64,000 nt of DNA from Closterium sp. NIES-65 (lineage: Eukaryota; Streptophyta; Zygnematophyceae; Desmidiales; Closteriaceae), in contig CANXME010000043.1 in assembly GCA_948144175.1 (NCBI GenBank), forward strand, positions 1,108,501 through 1,172,500, in the 5' to 3' direction. The notes below the pieces were generated by a model. The model did no database searches. It saw only the letters and a list, made by a program, of their open reading frames with translations, and was not told where the DNA came from. How positions within the stretch are numbered: position 1 is the stretch's first letter; each line of letters begins with the position of its first letter. Position numbers and translations under genes: made by a program. Below are positions 38,671-50,400 of this stretch, one piece after another.

Positions 38671-38800
38671 TGTGAGAATAAACGAACAGGGATGGGAAAT
38701 GACTAAGGAAAGATGGGTACAAATACAACCCTAGAAACCCTGTACCCCATATGTGCTACCCCACTATAGCCTACAACAACTATGTCATATAAATCTGACA
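38671..38800 (-). repeat. 5' LTR of element F (130 bp)
   Basis: By eye identical to 32009-32138. It is preceded on the plus strand by cccgctctatacca (primer site on the minus strand) and followed by CGGAG. Confidence 0.92.
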
Positions 38801-38805
38801 CGGAG

Positions 38806-40270
38806 TGCTCGCACGAAGCGTTTACCTTCGAAACCACGATGACATTTAGTTAAATACCGTAGACATTTCGCACGATTATGGGGTTGATTTTTGCTGGTAA
38901 GCTGCAAGTTGACATGTTGATACCCCAATGCACGAAAATTCTTGCCTAAACGTTTTACGCAACAACACGAAAACGCCCACGAAAACTGCCATTTTCCTGT
39001 CTTGCCACATGTGTCCGATTCCCTCCACCAGCACCCCCGGCCGAGCAAGCCCGACTATTTCGCAAACACATCATTTTAGCCGTAATGGTCGGGACTGCCC
39101 CGAACTTACCTTGCTCCCCCTGAAGTCGCGAAAGAGTCAGACCAATTGCAGATTATGCAGGTTTCGCTCCTTCGGACCCTCCCGACTTGAGGTAAGTTTT
39201 TCTCAACCAAGCCCCTTTGTGTGTGTTTGTTTTGGGTGTTTTCCTCTTCCTTATCCTCTCCTGCAGCCAACCGGTGCCCCCAATCAGCCACCCGTCTCCC
39301 CCTCAGTCCTCGTCAACAAACACGCCTACCAGCTTCCAGCAACTTGGCCACCCCTCAACAATTCCGAGAAATGTTCTCCTCCGACGACCCGACAAACTCA
39401 ACCACACTCCTCATGATGCCCCCGTGCTGTGTTGGCAACTGCTCTTGACATTCGGCCGACTTCCCCTCGTCGCACGCGAACCACGCTTCCCCACCCACAA
39501 ACAGCAACTCACACCTCTCGAGAAAAATTACGTCAGGCCGCCGCGAACTTCTCGAACGTTTGATACGCTCCCCTACTATCCCTTTGTGTTTGCCCGCTTG
39601 CCATCTCACTTGAAAAATAAACACATTTCTACTCACAGACCCAAACACCCCCCCTGTAATAATTTCAGGCCTCACTGGTTTATACCCTGGCCCTCCCTAC
39701 GAGACGGGAAAGTATCCCCACGTCGAAGAAACGCCACAACCATCATTGCCTCCTGCCTTAAGAAGGTGTGCTGGCAGCCCTGTTGGAGCAGCATTAATGC
39801 TCCGCCCCCCTTCTGCACAGATACAGGCGGCCATCTCTCCCGGGGTAAGCATGGCTGCCACTGCCACCCCTCCACCTCTCCACCAGTCATATGCCATATA
39901 TGCGACACCAGGAGCTCCCTCGCCACTTCCCTGCCAACAAGGTACGTTGAGACACATGCACCCACCTGGCCTCCGCTCTCCGTCACCCCCCTGGGAGCTC
40001 TCTCAGTCACGTCCTTTTTGCTATCTAACACGTTACCTTTACCCCCTCCCGTCACCTCGAAATATGCTCACCACCTCAACCCGACGCCGCGCTCTCAAGC
40101 TGGTACGGTTCTTAGACTCGGAATGCCGATCAAGCTGCCGGTCACCCTTTCGGTTACGCGGTGGCCAACGCCTATGCGCCGGACGCTCTCACCATGCCCC
40201 TGTCCCCATCCGGACGCGACAGTCCCTACGCTCCCCGCGCTCCATGTCACCGCCTTCTGCATGCGATAAC
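38806..40270. other. Spacer and possible upstream exons of an unrecognised gene
   Basis: The first 400 bases continue the locus that F inserted into and show no gene. At 39188-39197 there is a textbook donor (ttgag|gtaagttttt). Further open, pyrimidine-rich stretches follow, including a patch around 40120-40200 whose translation contains VANAYAPDALTMP, which looks more protein-like than its surroundings. I cannot define exons reliably, so the content is left open. Confidence 0.3.
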
Positions 40271-40285
40271 CCCCACGTGGGCTAG

Positions 40286-41021
40286 GCGGCCATCTCCCCC
40301 ACTTCCCTTTCACGGAGTTCCGCACCATCCCGGCCCTGATTCCCATCGGCGGTAACGACCCGGACATACTCGTTAACGTCTTCACCCATGTCTGCTCCAT
40401 CTACGCAAGCAACCACCGCGTGGAGGACCACGCGATCTTCCCCTGTAAGCGCAAGGGACGGATCAGCAACAAGTCGCAGCTCACTATTGCCCAACTGCAG
40501 AAGGCAAATGGTAAAGTCCCCTGCCCCTCTTCCTTTCCCCCGCCCATGCCTCCAACCCACCCCCCACTATACTATTGCCTTTCCATCTTGCCTTCATGCT
40601 GCCTCCCAGTCATAACTTCCAATAATCCGCCCCTCTCCCCGCCCTCTTCACCCGCAACCCCTATCTTCCCCTCCCAACTCCCCCGTCCCCGCCTTTCCCT
40701 ACTGAACCCGACCTACAAGAAATGCCCTTTCGAGCCCGAGTCGCACCCAACGCCTTCCGTGCCGACCCCGGCCTCCTCTTCATTGGCATGGACTTAAACG
40801 TCGAGCCATGGACCTGTGTGACCTGCAACTTCGAATGCGGCCCGGCGCTTGACAGTGTGCTGCAGCACATGGAATCTGCACAGCTCCGCTCCCAGCTGGC
40901 TGCCAACGCACACAAGAAGGCAGCCAAGGAGACATACCTCACCTGGAGCTTCTCCGCCTTCCTGAAGGAAGGGGGTTTCGAGGCCTTCCTCAAGAAGATG
41001 AAGAACACATCCCGCGCCTAA
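40286..41021 (+). CDS. Unrecognised spliced gene, 3' part
   Basis: Two exons join cleanly. The first is open to 40510 and ends KSQLTIAQLQKAN, with donor atg|gtaaag. The second starts at 40720 after tacaag, continues in phase with EMPFRARVAPNAF and stops with TAA at 41019-41021. The 209-base intron is pyrimidine-rich. An AATAAA signal at 41092-41097 lies about 70 bases after the stop, as expected for a real 3' end. The C-terminal 100 residues contain a compact cysteine group (WTCVTCNFECG) and an alanine/lysine-rich helix, with aromatic-rich TYLTWSFSAFLKEGG near the end. I do not recognise the family. The 5' boundary is uncertain: acceptor candidates lie at 40285 and 40317, and more exons are likely upstream. 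A LINE ORF1 is less likely because of the intron. Confidence 0.45.
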
Positions 41022-41091
41022 GTGTCACATGCATGTCCCTGTGTAGATGCCCTTGCTGGATAAGGCTAAGCTGGCTTGCATGTGAAATTTC

Positions 41092-41097
41092 AATAAA
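41092..41097 (+). terminator. Polyadenylation signal AATAAA
   Basis: AATAAA about 70 bases downstream of the stop at 41021, in a short T-rich context. It fits as the 3' end of the unrecognised spliced gene. Confidence 0.5.
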
Positions 41098-41557
41098 TCT
41101 TGAACCCGCTGGTTCTTTGACCACAAACTTTATAATGGCCTTTCCCCCCCAATTGAGAAAATCTGCACTCCCACATAAAATCTCCATCAATAACAGAATT
41201 CTCTACTCACTTAGGCAACTTGCCAGAGCACTCAGAAGCGGAAACCGCCTACTTAGCCCAATGAAACACCACCACACCTACCAAATGAAAGCACACCTCC
41301 CCAACAAACATATTGCGCCTACAGTACTCGACCTTATAACCCACTACCCAGCGCGACTCTCCAAACCGTGCAGGCCACGAAACATCGCTCTCGGATACAC
41401 TAATGTAAGGAATGCCCCCTCCCCCCCAGAATCACAGCACTGCACTCTGTGCCTCCTCCCCCATGCTGTCCACCTAGTGCCTTGGGACAACGCGCCGATC
41501 CCTCGCTACACCTCCCACCCGCCCTACCAGTCCTCGCAACAAACCAAGACCTAGGCC

Positions 41558-44500
41558 GTGGATACGCACGCTTTCCCGTGCGGTGGCCTCCACAGCATGG
41601 CCATGTTAACACACCTACGCATCCTATGCATCAACGTGAACGGAATCAACGAGACACGCAAAATGGATGAGCTCAAGTCGTGGCTGGCGAGACTTCCTGC
41701 CCCCACTAACCTGGTCATCCTCATCGACACCCGGCTCATCCGCAGAATCCCCAATCTCAACTTAAAATTTCGACCTCACGCCCCAGCACTACTTTCTACC
41801 GGTAGCGCTACAGGGAGGCCCACTCTCATCGGTGGCGTCTCCATCCTATCTTTCAACCGGGCTATCTCACTGTCCTCTCCGCTCCCCTCCGCAGATGGCA
41901 GACTTCTCACCGTACACCTCAACTATCTCCGCGAACAATTCCGCCTTATCGCCATCTACGCCCCCACACAATTATATGGACGCCGGATATGGTGGACCAC
42001 TACACTTGTCCTGGCACTGGAAGCCCCCACCGCCGCCTCCGCATCCATGCTTGTCGGAGATTTCAACTCGGTCATCCTTCTCATCGACAGAAGCCGGCCT
42101 CCTAAAGATTTCGAGGCTTGAAAGGGCACTTCTTTCGCCAAGCTCATGGATAATCATGCACTGGTCGACACTTTCCGCGCACTCCATCCCACGCCGACAG
42201 ACAGTTTCTCCTTCTTTGGAAGGCAGTGTCACCGCCTACCTCCTCTTGACTCAACAGGATATACATCTCTCGGGCCTTCCTACCCCGCCTCGCTGCATGC
42301 CCGTACATCCAAACCCGCACGGTAATCACGGATCACCTGTACGCCCCTCTCTGCTCGCTCAGCTTCACCAACCCCACTGTCGCCCCTCGACCATGGCGAT
42401 TCCAACAACACCTTCTCATGCGCCCCCACGTTGCACAAATCATCGACTCCGCCCTCGCAGTCTTCCCATCCTCCCCTTCCCCGGACTCCTGGGACAGATG
42501 GAACCTCAAGTGCTTTTCCAACCAGGAGAGACGCCGCGTCAATACCACGATCGCACATCTGGAATACACCATCGGCTCGCTTCAACGACACGTAGCGTAT
42601 ACGCCCCTGAATCAGACCGACTCTAACCGCCTTGACCAAGCAAGACTCCATCTGGCCTGATATAAAGCCTCGAAAGCCTCAGAGATTACGCTCAAGGCCA
42701 AGCTCAAAGTGGAAGGACACAGAAAAATGGGGGTCTCCTCTCTCCTCTCTGGCCTCAACTCGCGAATCAAGGGCTCAATCATCAGTTCCCTGACCTTGCC
42801 AAATGGACAAACGACTTAGGACCTCCCCAGCATGACCAACTTCGCTCTCACGATGGATTTCCGAAAGGCTTACGGGGGGGCTGGTTTCCTCCGGGGATCT
42901 CCTTAAACCCCAAAAAAAAAAAAAAAAAAAATCCAAGCCCTATCGTGCCTCGGCCTGCCCGAGCCTTTCATCCACTGGGTCCGACTCGTGCACTCGGGCA
43001 CGTCCACACGGATCTCGGTCAACAACATGCTCGGCCCTTCCTTCCTCGTCCGTACGGGCATCTGACAGGGCTGCCCTCTGGCGCCTTTACTGTTCGTCTG
43101 TGTCAACGAGATCTGGCCCTCTTTCTCCCTGGCTTCGCCTTGTCCCCTGCTTAGCACCGCCTCATGGCATGCTATGCGGATGATGTCACGCTTTTCCTCA
43201 CTTCCGATGCAGAGCTCGGCATGGTGGTGATGCTCCTCGGCGTCTTCGGGTCTGTTTTTGGGGAGATTCCCTACTAGAACAAATGCTCCATCAATCCATT
43301 CTAACATCCCCCCAACGAACTCGTGCACGCCGGGCCTATACCCGTCAGAGCCCCCAATGAAGCAGAGCATATCCTCGGAATATATGCCGAACGACTACAC
43401 CCCGGCTCCACTACCTGGAATAAGGCTCTCGCTCGCATACAACGCACTGCCAAATTCCTGGCAGCCCTACATGCCACCGTCACGTGCCGCAAATCCCTGT
43501 CCTCGATCTTTCTGAACTCGGTCATCTCTTACCCTGGACGCTTCCAACCAGCACCACCAGACACCATCAAACGCCTGGACGTGTCAGTCGGGAACTTTCT
43601 CTCATCCTCAAGACGCAAGCAAGACGGTCTCGCACAACGTTTCATCCCCAAATGACTTTTATTCAACTCCCCACTAGACGGCGGGGTTGGGGCGATCGCC
43701 CCGTCCACACAAATCAAAGCTCTCGCCATCCACCATGCCTTGCGCAGATTCGGTCCTACCCCCTCCGAGGAAGTGACACGGACCCTGACCCTGTTCCCCT
43801 TCGGGCTCCATGCTTTGCTCGCCCACAAAGCGATCCTCGAACGAGACTACCTCCCCACTTTCATTCCCCCTCGGGCGCTTGACGAACTCAAAGCTCTCCT
43901 CTCCCTTCCCCTGGAAATTCATGGCCCTCCCTTACACATGCAATGCATCCTCACTGAACCAATCGCCTTCTATCAGTCGATACTTAAACCAGACAACCGG
44001 CCCTTCGGCACCCGCCAACACGAACGGTTCCTCCTTACAAGACAATTCCGCATTGGACATATTGTCCGGGTTACCAACTACGATGTCGGTCCCATCTCTG
44101 CGGCTGAGTTCTGCGCCCAACTCTCGGAGGAATTCTACGCAGATGCAACGCGCATCCTTCCAGACCTCATTGCGGCCATCAAACCTCCTTGGTGGGATGC
44201 CCTTCAAACCCCGTTCCCCTCCACTGCCTCCCTCGGCGAATGGTTTATGCTGTCTGAAGTCCTCTACCCTGCCGCCCATCTCGCCCTCCAAGTCATCTCT
44301 TTCATTCCCCCCTCCCTCGTCTCGGCCACTGTCCATCATGTCTCGACAAAAAAACGCATCGTCCGCATCCCGGTTTCCACCGGAACGTTCCACCTCAAAG
44401 ACCTCGTGGAGGTACACGTCTGGGGTTGGTGGCTTGCTGGGCCACTTCACGTCGGGGCCGGGTTAGGGGCTAGGGTTGGTCTTCTGTAGTACGGTTTCCC

Positions 44501-45375
44501 CAGCATCGCCGACATCCGCCGCCTCCTCCACTCGGCACAACCACATAATCATCACCTTCGCTGGACCCGCGACCTCACCTCCCCTCCTCCTCCTTTTCCT
44601 GATCTTAAGAGCCCGTTCCTCAAAGACCATCCGAGTCGACAGCGAGACATCCCGTTCAGGCTCTACACGCTCACCCTTCCCTCTGGGTCTCGCTTCCAGT
44701 ATTTTGATGACAGGGGGATTTGCCCCAGATGCCCCGCCGCCGTTGTCGAGACGCTGCCGCACATCTTCTTCGAATGTGCCTCTGCTAGCAACCTAATCTC
44801 GGCCCTACACTCAGTCGCTGACTGCCACCTCGGACATACCACCACCACTAAGCATATCTTTTCCCATATACAGTTACGAGTGGAACAATCTCCCCCTTGG
44901 AGTCTCCTAGTGGGAGCGGCTGTTAAGACGCTGTGGAATGCAAGCTGCGACCACAGATATCACAACTCCTCTTCCTCGAGCTTAGAGATCATGCAACTGA
45001 TATTAGCCCAATTCCTCATCGCATTCAAGATTTTTATGTGGAGAAGTCGCCGCCAGTCTACCAAGAAACGCCAGCGTACATCCTCCAGTATCAAACGAGC
45101 ACAAAAGCTTCGGTTCCTCTTATTTGTTAGAAATGGCACACCATCCATCCATCCAGAGCTCAAACTCTTATGGCTCCTAAGGAACCCTTTCCGACCCCCG
45201 TAGGCAATTCCTGCATAGAGCGTCTCCCCAGTCTGCTGGCGGTTGTCCAAGACAAGGAAATAACGTGTGTTCCACGTGCTCCCTATAGGATGCTGGCCAT
45301 CTCGGCCGTGTTTCTAGATAGCTCTATGCTTTGCATTGTGTACATTGATTAAAATCAATATATAGCCTTAACCTT
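41558..45375 (+). mobile_element. L1-like LINE, decayed ORF2
   Basis: A non-LTR retrotransposon. The endonuclease domain starts near 41597 (LRILCINVNGINE) and contains GDFNSV at about 42056. It continues in shifted frames to about 42400 (SDH-like TDHLYAP region). A linker (42420-42780) resembles the region before RT in plant L1 elements. RT follows with DFRKAY (about 42865), LPEPFIHWVRLVHSGTSTRI, QGCPLAPLLF (about 43065) and YADDVTLFL (about 43175). A long C-terminal region carries an RT zinc-binding motif, CPRC...HIFFEC, at 44720-44775 and ends at about 45200. Defects: a frame change after 42121, stops at 42658-42660 and just before QGCPL, a 20-A tract replacing part of RT at 42911-42930, the early RT motifs missing between about 42790 and 42830, and a further frame change near 44488. 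The tail ends in ccttaaccttaaccta rather than poly-A. The element is dead. ORF1 is not found. Confidence 0.8.
42911..42930 (+). repeat. A20 tract inside the LINE
   Basis: An uninterrupted run of about 20 A within the RT region of the LINE, between the DFRKAY and LPEPF motifs. It is too long to be part of the ancestral frame, so it is a later expansion or an insertion scar. Confidence 0.8.
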
Positions 45376-46248
45376 AACCTACGAAAATTGCCAATTGTGC
45401 GAACAGGTTGCGAGTATCACAAGTGCGGTCCACGAAAGCTAAAATAATCGCGACCCATGAGAAAATGTAGTCTTTAGGTGCAAATTTCCATGCTAGTTCG
45501 TTTTATATGTGGGGCGTGAAGTTGAATACCTCGTGAAACCGTGGGCAGAAGGGGAAGTAGTCTGTATTCCACCGTTGCACGAGTGAGAAGCGACTTGCAA
45601 GGGGCAACATGTTCCACAGGTTTTTGCAGGGGCAACATGACGCAAGGTTACGGATTTCGCGAACCCGGAAATTGAACACGAGAAATCGGAAGGCTGTGAT
45701 GCCAGGGCCCAGTTCGGATGGCATTGTGGCCATTATTAGCATTGTCAGCATTTATAACGGGCCCCCAAAAAATGGCGCTTGGGCATTTCTAGAAACAGCT
45801 TCGAAATCGGACTGTAGCTGCAGTGCACCTTCGAAAAAACGGGGCTGAGTGTTCGGTTGGCATTTATTGGGTTTAGATTGATGGCATCAATCGAAAATTA
45901 TCTTCGCAGAAGCTGGTAGGCAGTTGCCCGGATGGATCGCGTGATCATGTGATTGACTGGCATACTTGACCAGTCACTTTTGATTGCCCCGAATCACTGA
46001 CCCTCCGCATGGTGCAGGACCTCGATGCCGCATGGTGCGGCGGATCAGAAAATGGGTACTTTGCTAGAGAGAATGGGGTTGTTGAACATTCAATGGGTTG
46101 AAAACGCCATCGAAAAAGAGTGGTTCGTCCATTATTGTGAGGCTCGGCGTGGAACCGCCTATCCGAGCCTTGAAAACTTTGCATGCGCTTATCATGGAAC
46201 TCTCCAGGGTGGTCGTTTCACTGTAGCCCATCCCCCGCCCGTTTTTTT
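45376..46248. other. Spacer without recognisable features
   Basis: AT-balanced single-copy-looking sequence between the LINE tail and the MITE-like element. Short open frames on both strands have no domain, repeats or splice pattern that I can support. Confidence 0.5.
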
Positions 46249-46605
46249 AAAGCTCGCGGCCCAAATTGTTCAACCTTAGTAAGGTTGACCTTTGGGTGGT
46301 GGGAGAAGAAGTTGACTTGTTGGGAGTTGGGCTGTTTCCTTTCGCCCAGTTTCGCGCTAGACCCTTGGGGTTTTCGTTGACACGGCAAACCCCTGGGAGC
46401 AACCTGGGTTTGCTTCGAGAGTCCCAAATTGCAATCAACATATTGTTGATCCCTGCTCTCCCATTCGACAAAAAAATACTGGCCAATCAGATTGCATCTC
46501 ACTTCTCGTAACCACCCTTCGCAACCCAAACAGCACTCAAAACATCACCCCCGTCAACCTTAGTAAGCTTGGCCAGCGCGCCCCGCAATTTGGGCCGCGA
46601 GCTTT
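46249..46605. mobile_element. MITE-like element with 20-bp terminal inverted repeats
   Basis: Left end AAAGCTCGCGGCCCAAATTG (46249-46268) and right end CAATTTGGGCCGCGAGCTTT (46586-46605) are perfect reverse complements. A second inner pair, caaccttagtaaggttg (46270-46286) and caaccttagtaagcttg (46555-46571), extends the fold, with an extra 13 bases on the right arm. The 357-bp body has no coding capacity. Target duplication is unclear (left flank is T-rich, right flank ggcccagg), so the superfamily is undetermined. It is either a non-autonomous DNA transposon or a foldback element. Confidence 0.65.
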
Positions 46606-47403
46606 GGCCCAGGTAACCAGTCGGGTCTGTGCTGCGTCAGCCAGGCCCAGTCCTGGTCGTCGCTTGGACCAGGGCTGCGTCAGCTTTCGGCCGAGCCACG
46701 TGCGATTGGCTCGGTCCCCAGCCATGCCCAAGGGTGAGCGGCAGGGGTGAGCGGCGAAGTGCCCAGGCGTTGTGTCGTTGTTTTCCTGGCGTGCCCTGCG
46801 TGAGGACACTGTTACCCTCGCCCCATTACGGGGCCCGAGTTACGGAGGCCCGTGTGGGATTTTTCTTCGGTTACGTGTTAGAGATGAGACTTCGCTGATG
46901 TGGCGTTTCGTGCTGTCCATGCAAGCTGGTCGGCATCCCCAAGAACCCGTCCAATGTTTCAACAGCCTCCCGAGAACCTGGAGCCAGCTCAAGAGGTTGT
47001 CAGCAACTCTTTCATGGCAGAATGTCAGGAATTTCTCACACCACCGAAGCTGACCCATTGGACACATGATGCCCAACCACTGCGCGCGAATTTGACTTTC
47101 ACATTTCAGAAACTCTGCACCCGTGTTTTTGACACCCGGTCAGTTGCATTTGGCCGAGAAAACGCCTAAGTATGAATCACGCCAGATAAAAAGAGTTTTG
47201 AAAGCCTTTGCACCGACCCGAACGGATGCCGTTCCCGACATTTGCATTCCAAGAGCAAATTGAGCAAAGCTTTGCATAATCAACTGCATTTCTTGGACTT
47301 ACGAGCGTTGCATCCTCCGTCCTTCAGCTGCATTCGCTTCATTACAAGCCGGCCTCTTAGCACGTAGATCGTCTCTTATCTCCACTCAACGCGGTCGCGT
47401 AAA
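46606..47403 (+). other. 5' flank of the LACS gene
   Basis: About 800 bases upstream of the first LACS codon. It should hold the promoter and 5' leader, but I see no TATA box or initiator convincing enough to name. Short open frames here look random. Confidence 0.4.
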
Positions 47404-50400
47404 ATGGCCGACAAGTTGGATGTCGGTCCTGGGAAGTGGCTGTACAAGGTTGCGGACGCCGTTCCCGCCACTGATGGAAGCCCTTCCAAAGGCGAGTCGG
47501 TTTCGTCCGTCCCGAATTCTTAAGTTTTAAGTTTTCAGATGCCATGAACCTGGTCACGCTTTATCCCGCTAGCGATCGAAGCTTTTCAAAAGGCGAGTGG
47601 ATATCGTCTGTCGTTTTGTTTTCGAGTCAACCATGGTTTTTTTTTCCTTCTTCTTTTCCCTAATTTTTGTTTCAAATAGGTGCACCGCCTGCTCGCAATT
47701 TACGAATGTACAGTCGTACACCCGACGCCACGTGTCAACCCTTTCGGGATTATGCCCGTACTTCTGTTTCCACACCTCTGTTTCCCACGTACCGCGGCAT
47801 AAAAAAGCGTCTATAACGTCCCACGTGCGCAGGTCCCACGTATCGCAGCATCTACGCCAAGGATGCGTACGCCGACCTGGGGCTCGGGGTCGACACCATT
47901 GCGTACCTCGACCTGACCCCAGTCATCGACACCATGTGGAGCCTCTTCACGTGCGTCCTTCTCTTCTCCCTATCACCCGTTTATCCACGCGTTTTTGTAT
48001 CCCTCGTCGTGCATTTCGACCTTCTTATTGCGTACCTCGACCTGACCCCAGTCATCGACACCATGTGGAGCCTCTTCACGTGCGTCCTTCTCTTCTCCCT
48101 ATCACCCGTTTATCCACGCGTTTTTATATCCCTCGTCGTGCATTTCGACCTTCTTGTTGCGTACCTCGACCTGACCCCAGTCATCGACACCATGTGGAGC
48201 CTCTTCACGTGCGTCCTTCTCTTCTCCCTACCGCATGACTCGCTCGCTCGCTTATCCGCGCTTCCTTTATCCCTCGTCGCGCAATCTCACGTCTCTCTTG
48301 TGTCGACACGTGCTGGTTTTATGGTTTTATCATCATAGACGTCTTAAGGTTTAAAATCGCTATCGGTTCATCTATTCTGTGTCACTTTCTGCTTCACTCC
48401 TCACCGTGTATAGAAATGTCCAGGCGTGGGATTTTACCGCCTCTTCATGTGGTCTTTGATTGGCTTGAAATTGTGCTTAAACCCGAAACCCTGCACGAGA
48501 TCGTGACTAATTCGAGGCTGTTCTGTTCTGTACGTGCATCCAATGATCTATCGCCACGTGGCTGCCTTTCAGGGCCTCTGTGTATAGATTCGGCGACAAC
48601 AAGTTTCTGGGGAAGCGCTCAATCGTAGATGGCAAGGTATTACTCGAAGCTCAGTACCTTGTAACGGATTGCCTTGTAACGAATGGTAATTTTCGGCGAC
48701 AACCAGTTTCTGGGGAAGCGCTCGATCGTAGATGGCAAGGTAATATTTGAAGCTCAGGACCTTGTAACGGATTGCCTTGTAACGAATGGTAATGTTCGGC
48801 GACAACCAGTTTCTGGGGAAGCGCAGCCAAGGTGCTGCAGCTGGGATCAGCGTACCCTGCTTCCCTTCTTTCCCTCCACTCCCCCACGCTTTCCCCCATC
48901 TCTCCTCCCCCTTTCCCACTCCCAGGCAGGCCCGTTTGTGTGGGACACCTATTCCCAGGTGCACGACAAGGTGTTGCATCTGGGATCAGCGTACCGTGCT
49001 GCTGGGCTGGAAGCGGTGAGTAGGGGGAGGAAAGGAGGGAGCGGAAGGAGGGAAAGTGGGGGGAGAGAAAGGGAGGTGGGGTCGCTTCGTGTGGGACACG
49101 TACTCCCAGGTGCACGGCAAGGTGCTGCAGCTGGGATCAGCGTATCGTGCTGCTGGGCTGGAAGCGGTGAGTCTAGGGAGGGAAAGGGAGGGGGGGCAAG
49201 AGGGCCGGAGTGAATGGTGGGGGCCAGGAGGGGAAGGAGGAGTGGGATCAGTGTATCGTGCTGCTGGGCTGGAAGCGGTGAGTCCAGGGAGGGAAAAAGG
49301 AAAGGGTGGCACTTTAAGGGGAGGGAGGAGCGGGAGGGGAAAGTGGGGAGGGGCGGAGGGAAAGAGGGAGCGTTCAGCGTATTGTGGTGCGGGATTGGAT
49401 GATGTGAGTTCAGATAGGAAAACAAAAGGGGGGGGAGAGGAAGAGGGAGCGAGATCAGCATATGGTGCTACGGGGCTTGATGCTAAGTCAGGCGGGGACG
49501 AGGAAGGAGAGAGAGACGAGTCTGGTGGGGGGATGAGGCGCGGGACGGGTGAGGAGAGGAAGGGGAGAAGGGCGTTCAAGTTGGGAAAGATCGAAAATCT
49601 TGCTACATTTGCATCTAATCGATTGCGCACAAAGGTGACGCTCTGCCCAGTTCTCCAGGCTCTCCCAACCACTTCACACCTTTCCCAACACCTCTCCCCC
49701 CTCATCAGAACGCCAAGGTGGGCATCTACGGCATCAACTCACCTATTTGGCACCACTTACCCATCTTTAACTCTTCCAACTCCTTCGTACCTGTATCCCA
49801 CTGCCCTCTCTCTCCCATCAGAACGCCAAGGTGGGCATCTACGGCATCAACTCGCCCGAGTGGTTCATGTCTCCCAACCCCTTCCCACCTCGCCCAAACG
49901 ATTTGCACCTCTCCCAGCACCTCTCATCACTCCCTGGAATTGTATCCCACCATACTCCTTGCCCCGCATCAGAACGCCAAGGTGGGCATCTACGTCATCA
50001 ACTCGCCCGAGTGGTTCATTCCTGTTACCCATTGCCTTCCCACCTCTCCCAACTCCTTTCCACCTCTCCCAACCCGTTCTCACCTTTCCCAACACCTCTC
50101 ACCACCATCTCCCCTTCATCAGAACGCCAAGGTGGGCATCTACGGTATCAACTCGCCCGAGTGGTTCATGGCCATGGAGGTACGCTTTCTCTGATGAGAG
50201 GTTGTCATGGTGGGGGGGGTGTATGAGTGCGCATTGGCAGGTGCGCTCTACTCTACGGCATCAACTCGCCCGAGTGGTTCATGGCCATGGTCCATGGAGG
50301 TACGTACGCGCTATGGAAGGTGGGCACTGTGAGAGAGGGGGGAGTGAGTGTGCTCTGGGAGGTGTGCTCTACTCGATGTCACACACTGCCCCACTGCTCG

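Larger units (their letters stand above)
32009..38800 (-). mobile_element. Ty1/copia element F, young, long pol frame
   Basis: Minus-strand copia fossil with LTRs 32009-32138 and 38671-38800 that look identical, and a 5-bp target duplication CGGAG (32004-32008 and 38801-38805), so it is recent. Parts: primer site (minus TGGTATAGAGCGGG) ending at 38670; GC-rich leader about 37700-38650; two LREWY motifs and a zinc knuckle about 37300-37660; protease with DSGA about 36960-37000; GAG-pre-integrase about 36480-36560; integrase about 35650-36430; alanine/glycine linker about 34500-35560 containing a roughly 300-bp internal duplication; reverse transcriptase about 33050-33880; RNase H about 32390-32900. 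It looks nearly whole from the zinc knuckle onward, with about one break. The UBN2-type gag region seen in A, B, C and E is not recognised, so F may have been mobilised by another copy's Gag. Confidence 0.9.

Noticed and set aside
39217-40269. A 350-codon plus-strand open frame as one gene
   Set aside because: Composition is that of pyrimidine-rich introns and no family is recognisable. Splice signals inside suggest a mix of introns and exons.
45366-45378. Telomere-like ccttaa repeats
   Set aside because: Only about two units, at the end of the LINE, and not a plant-type telomere repeat.
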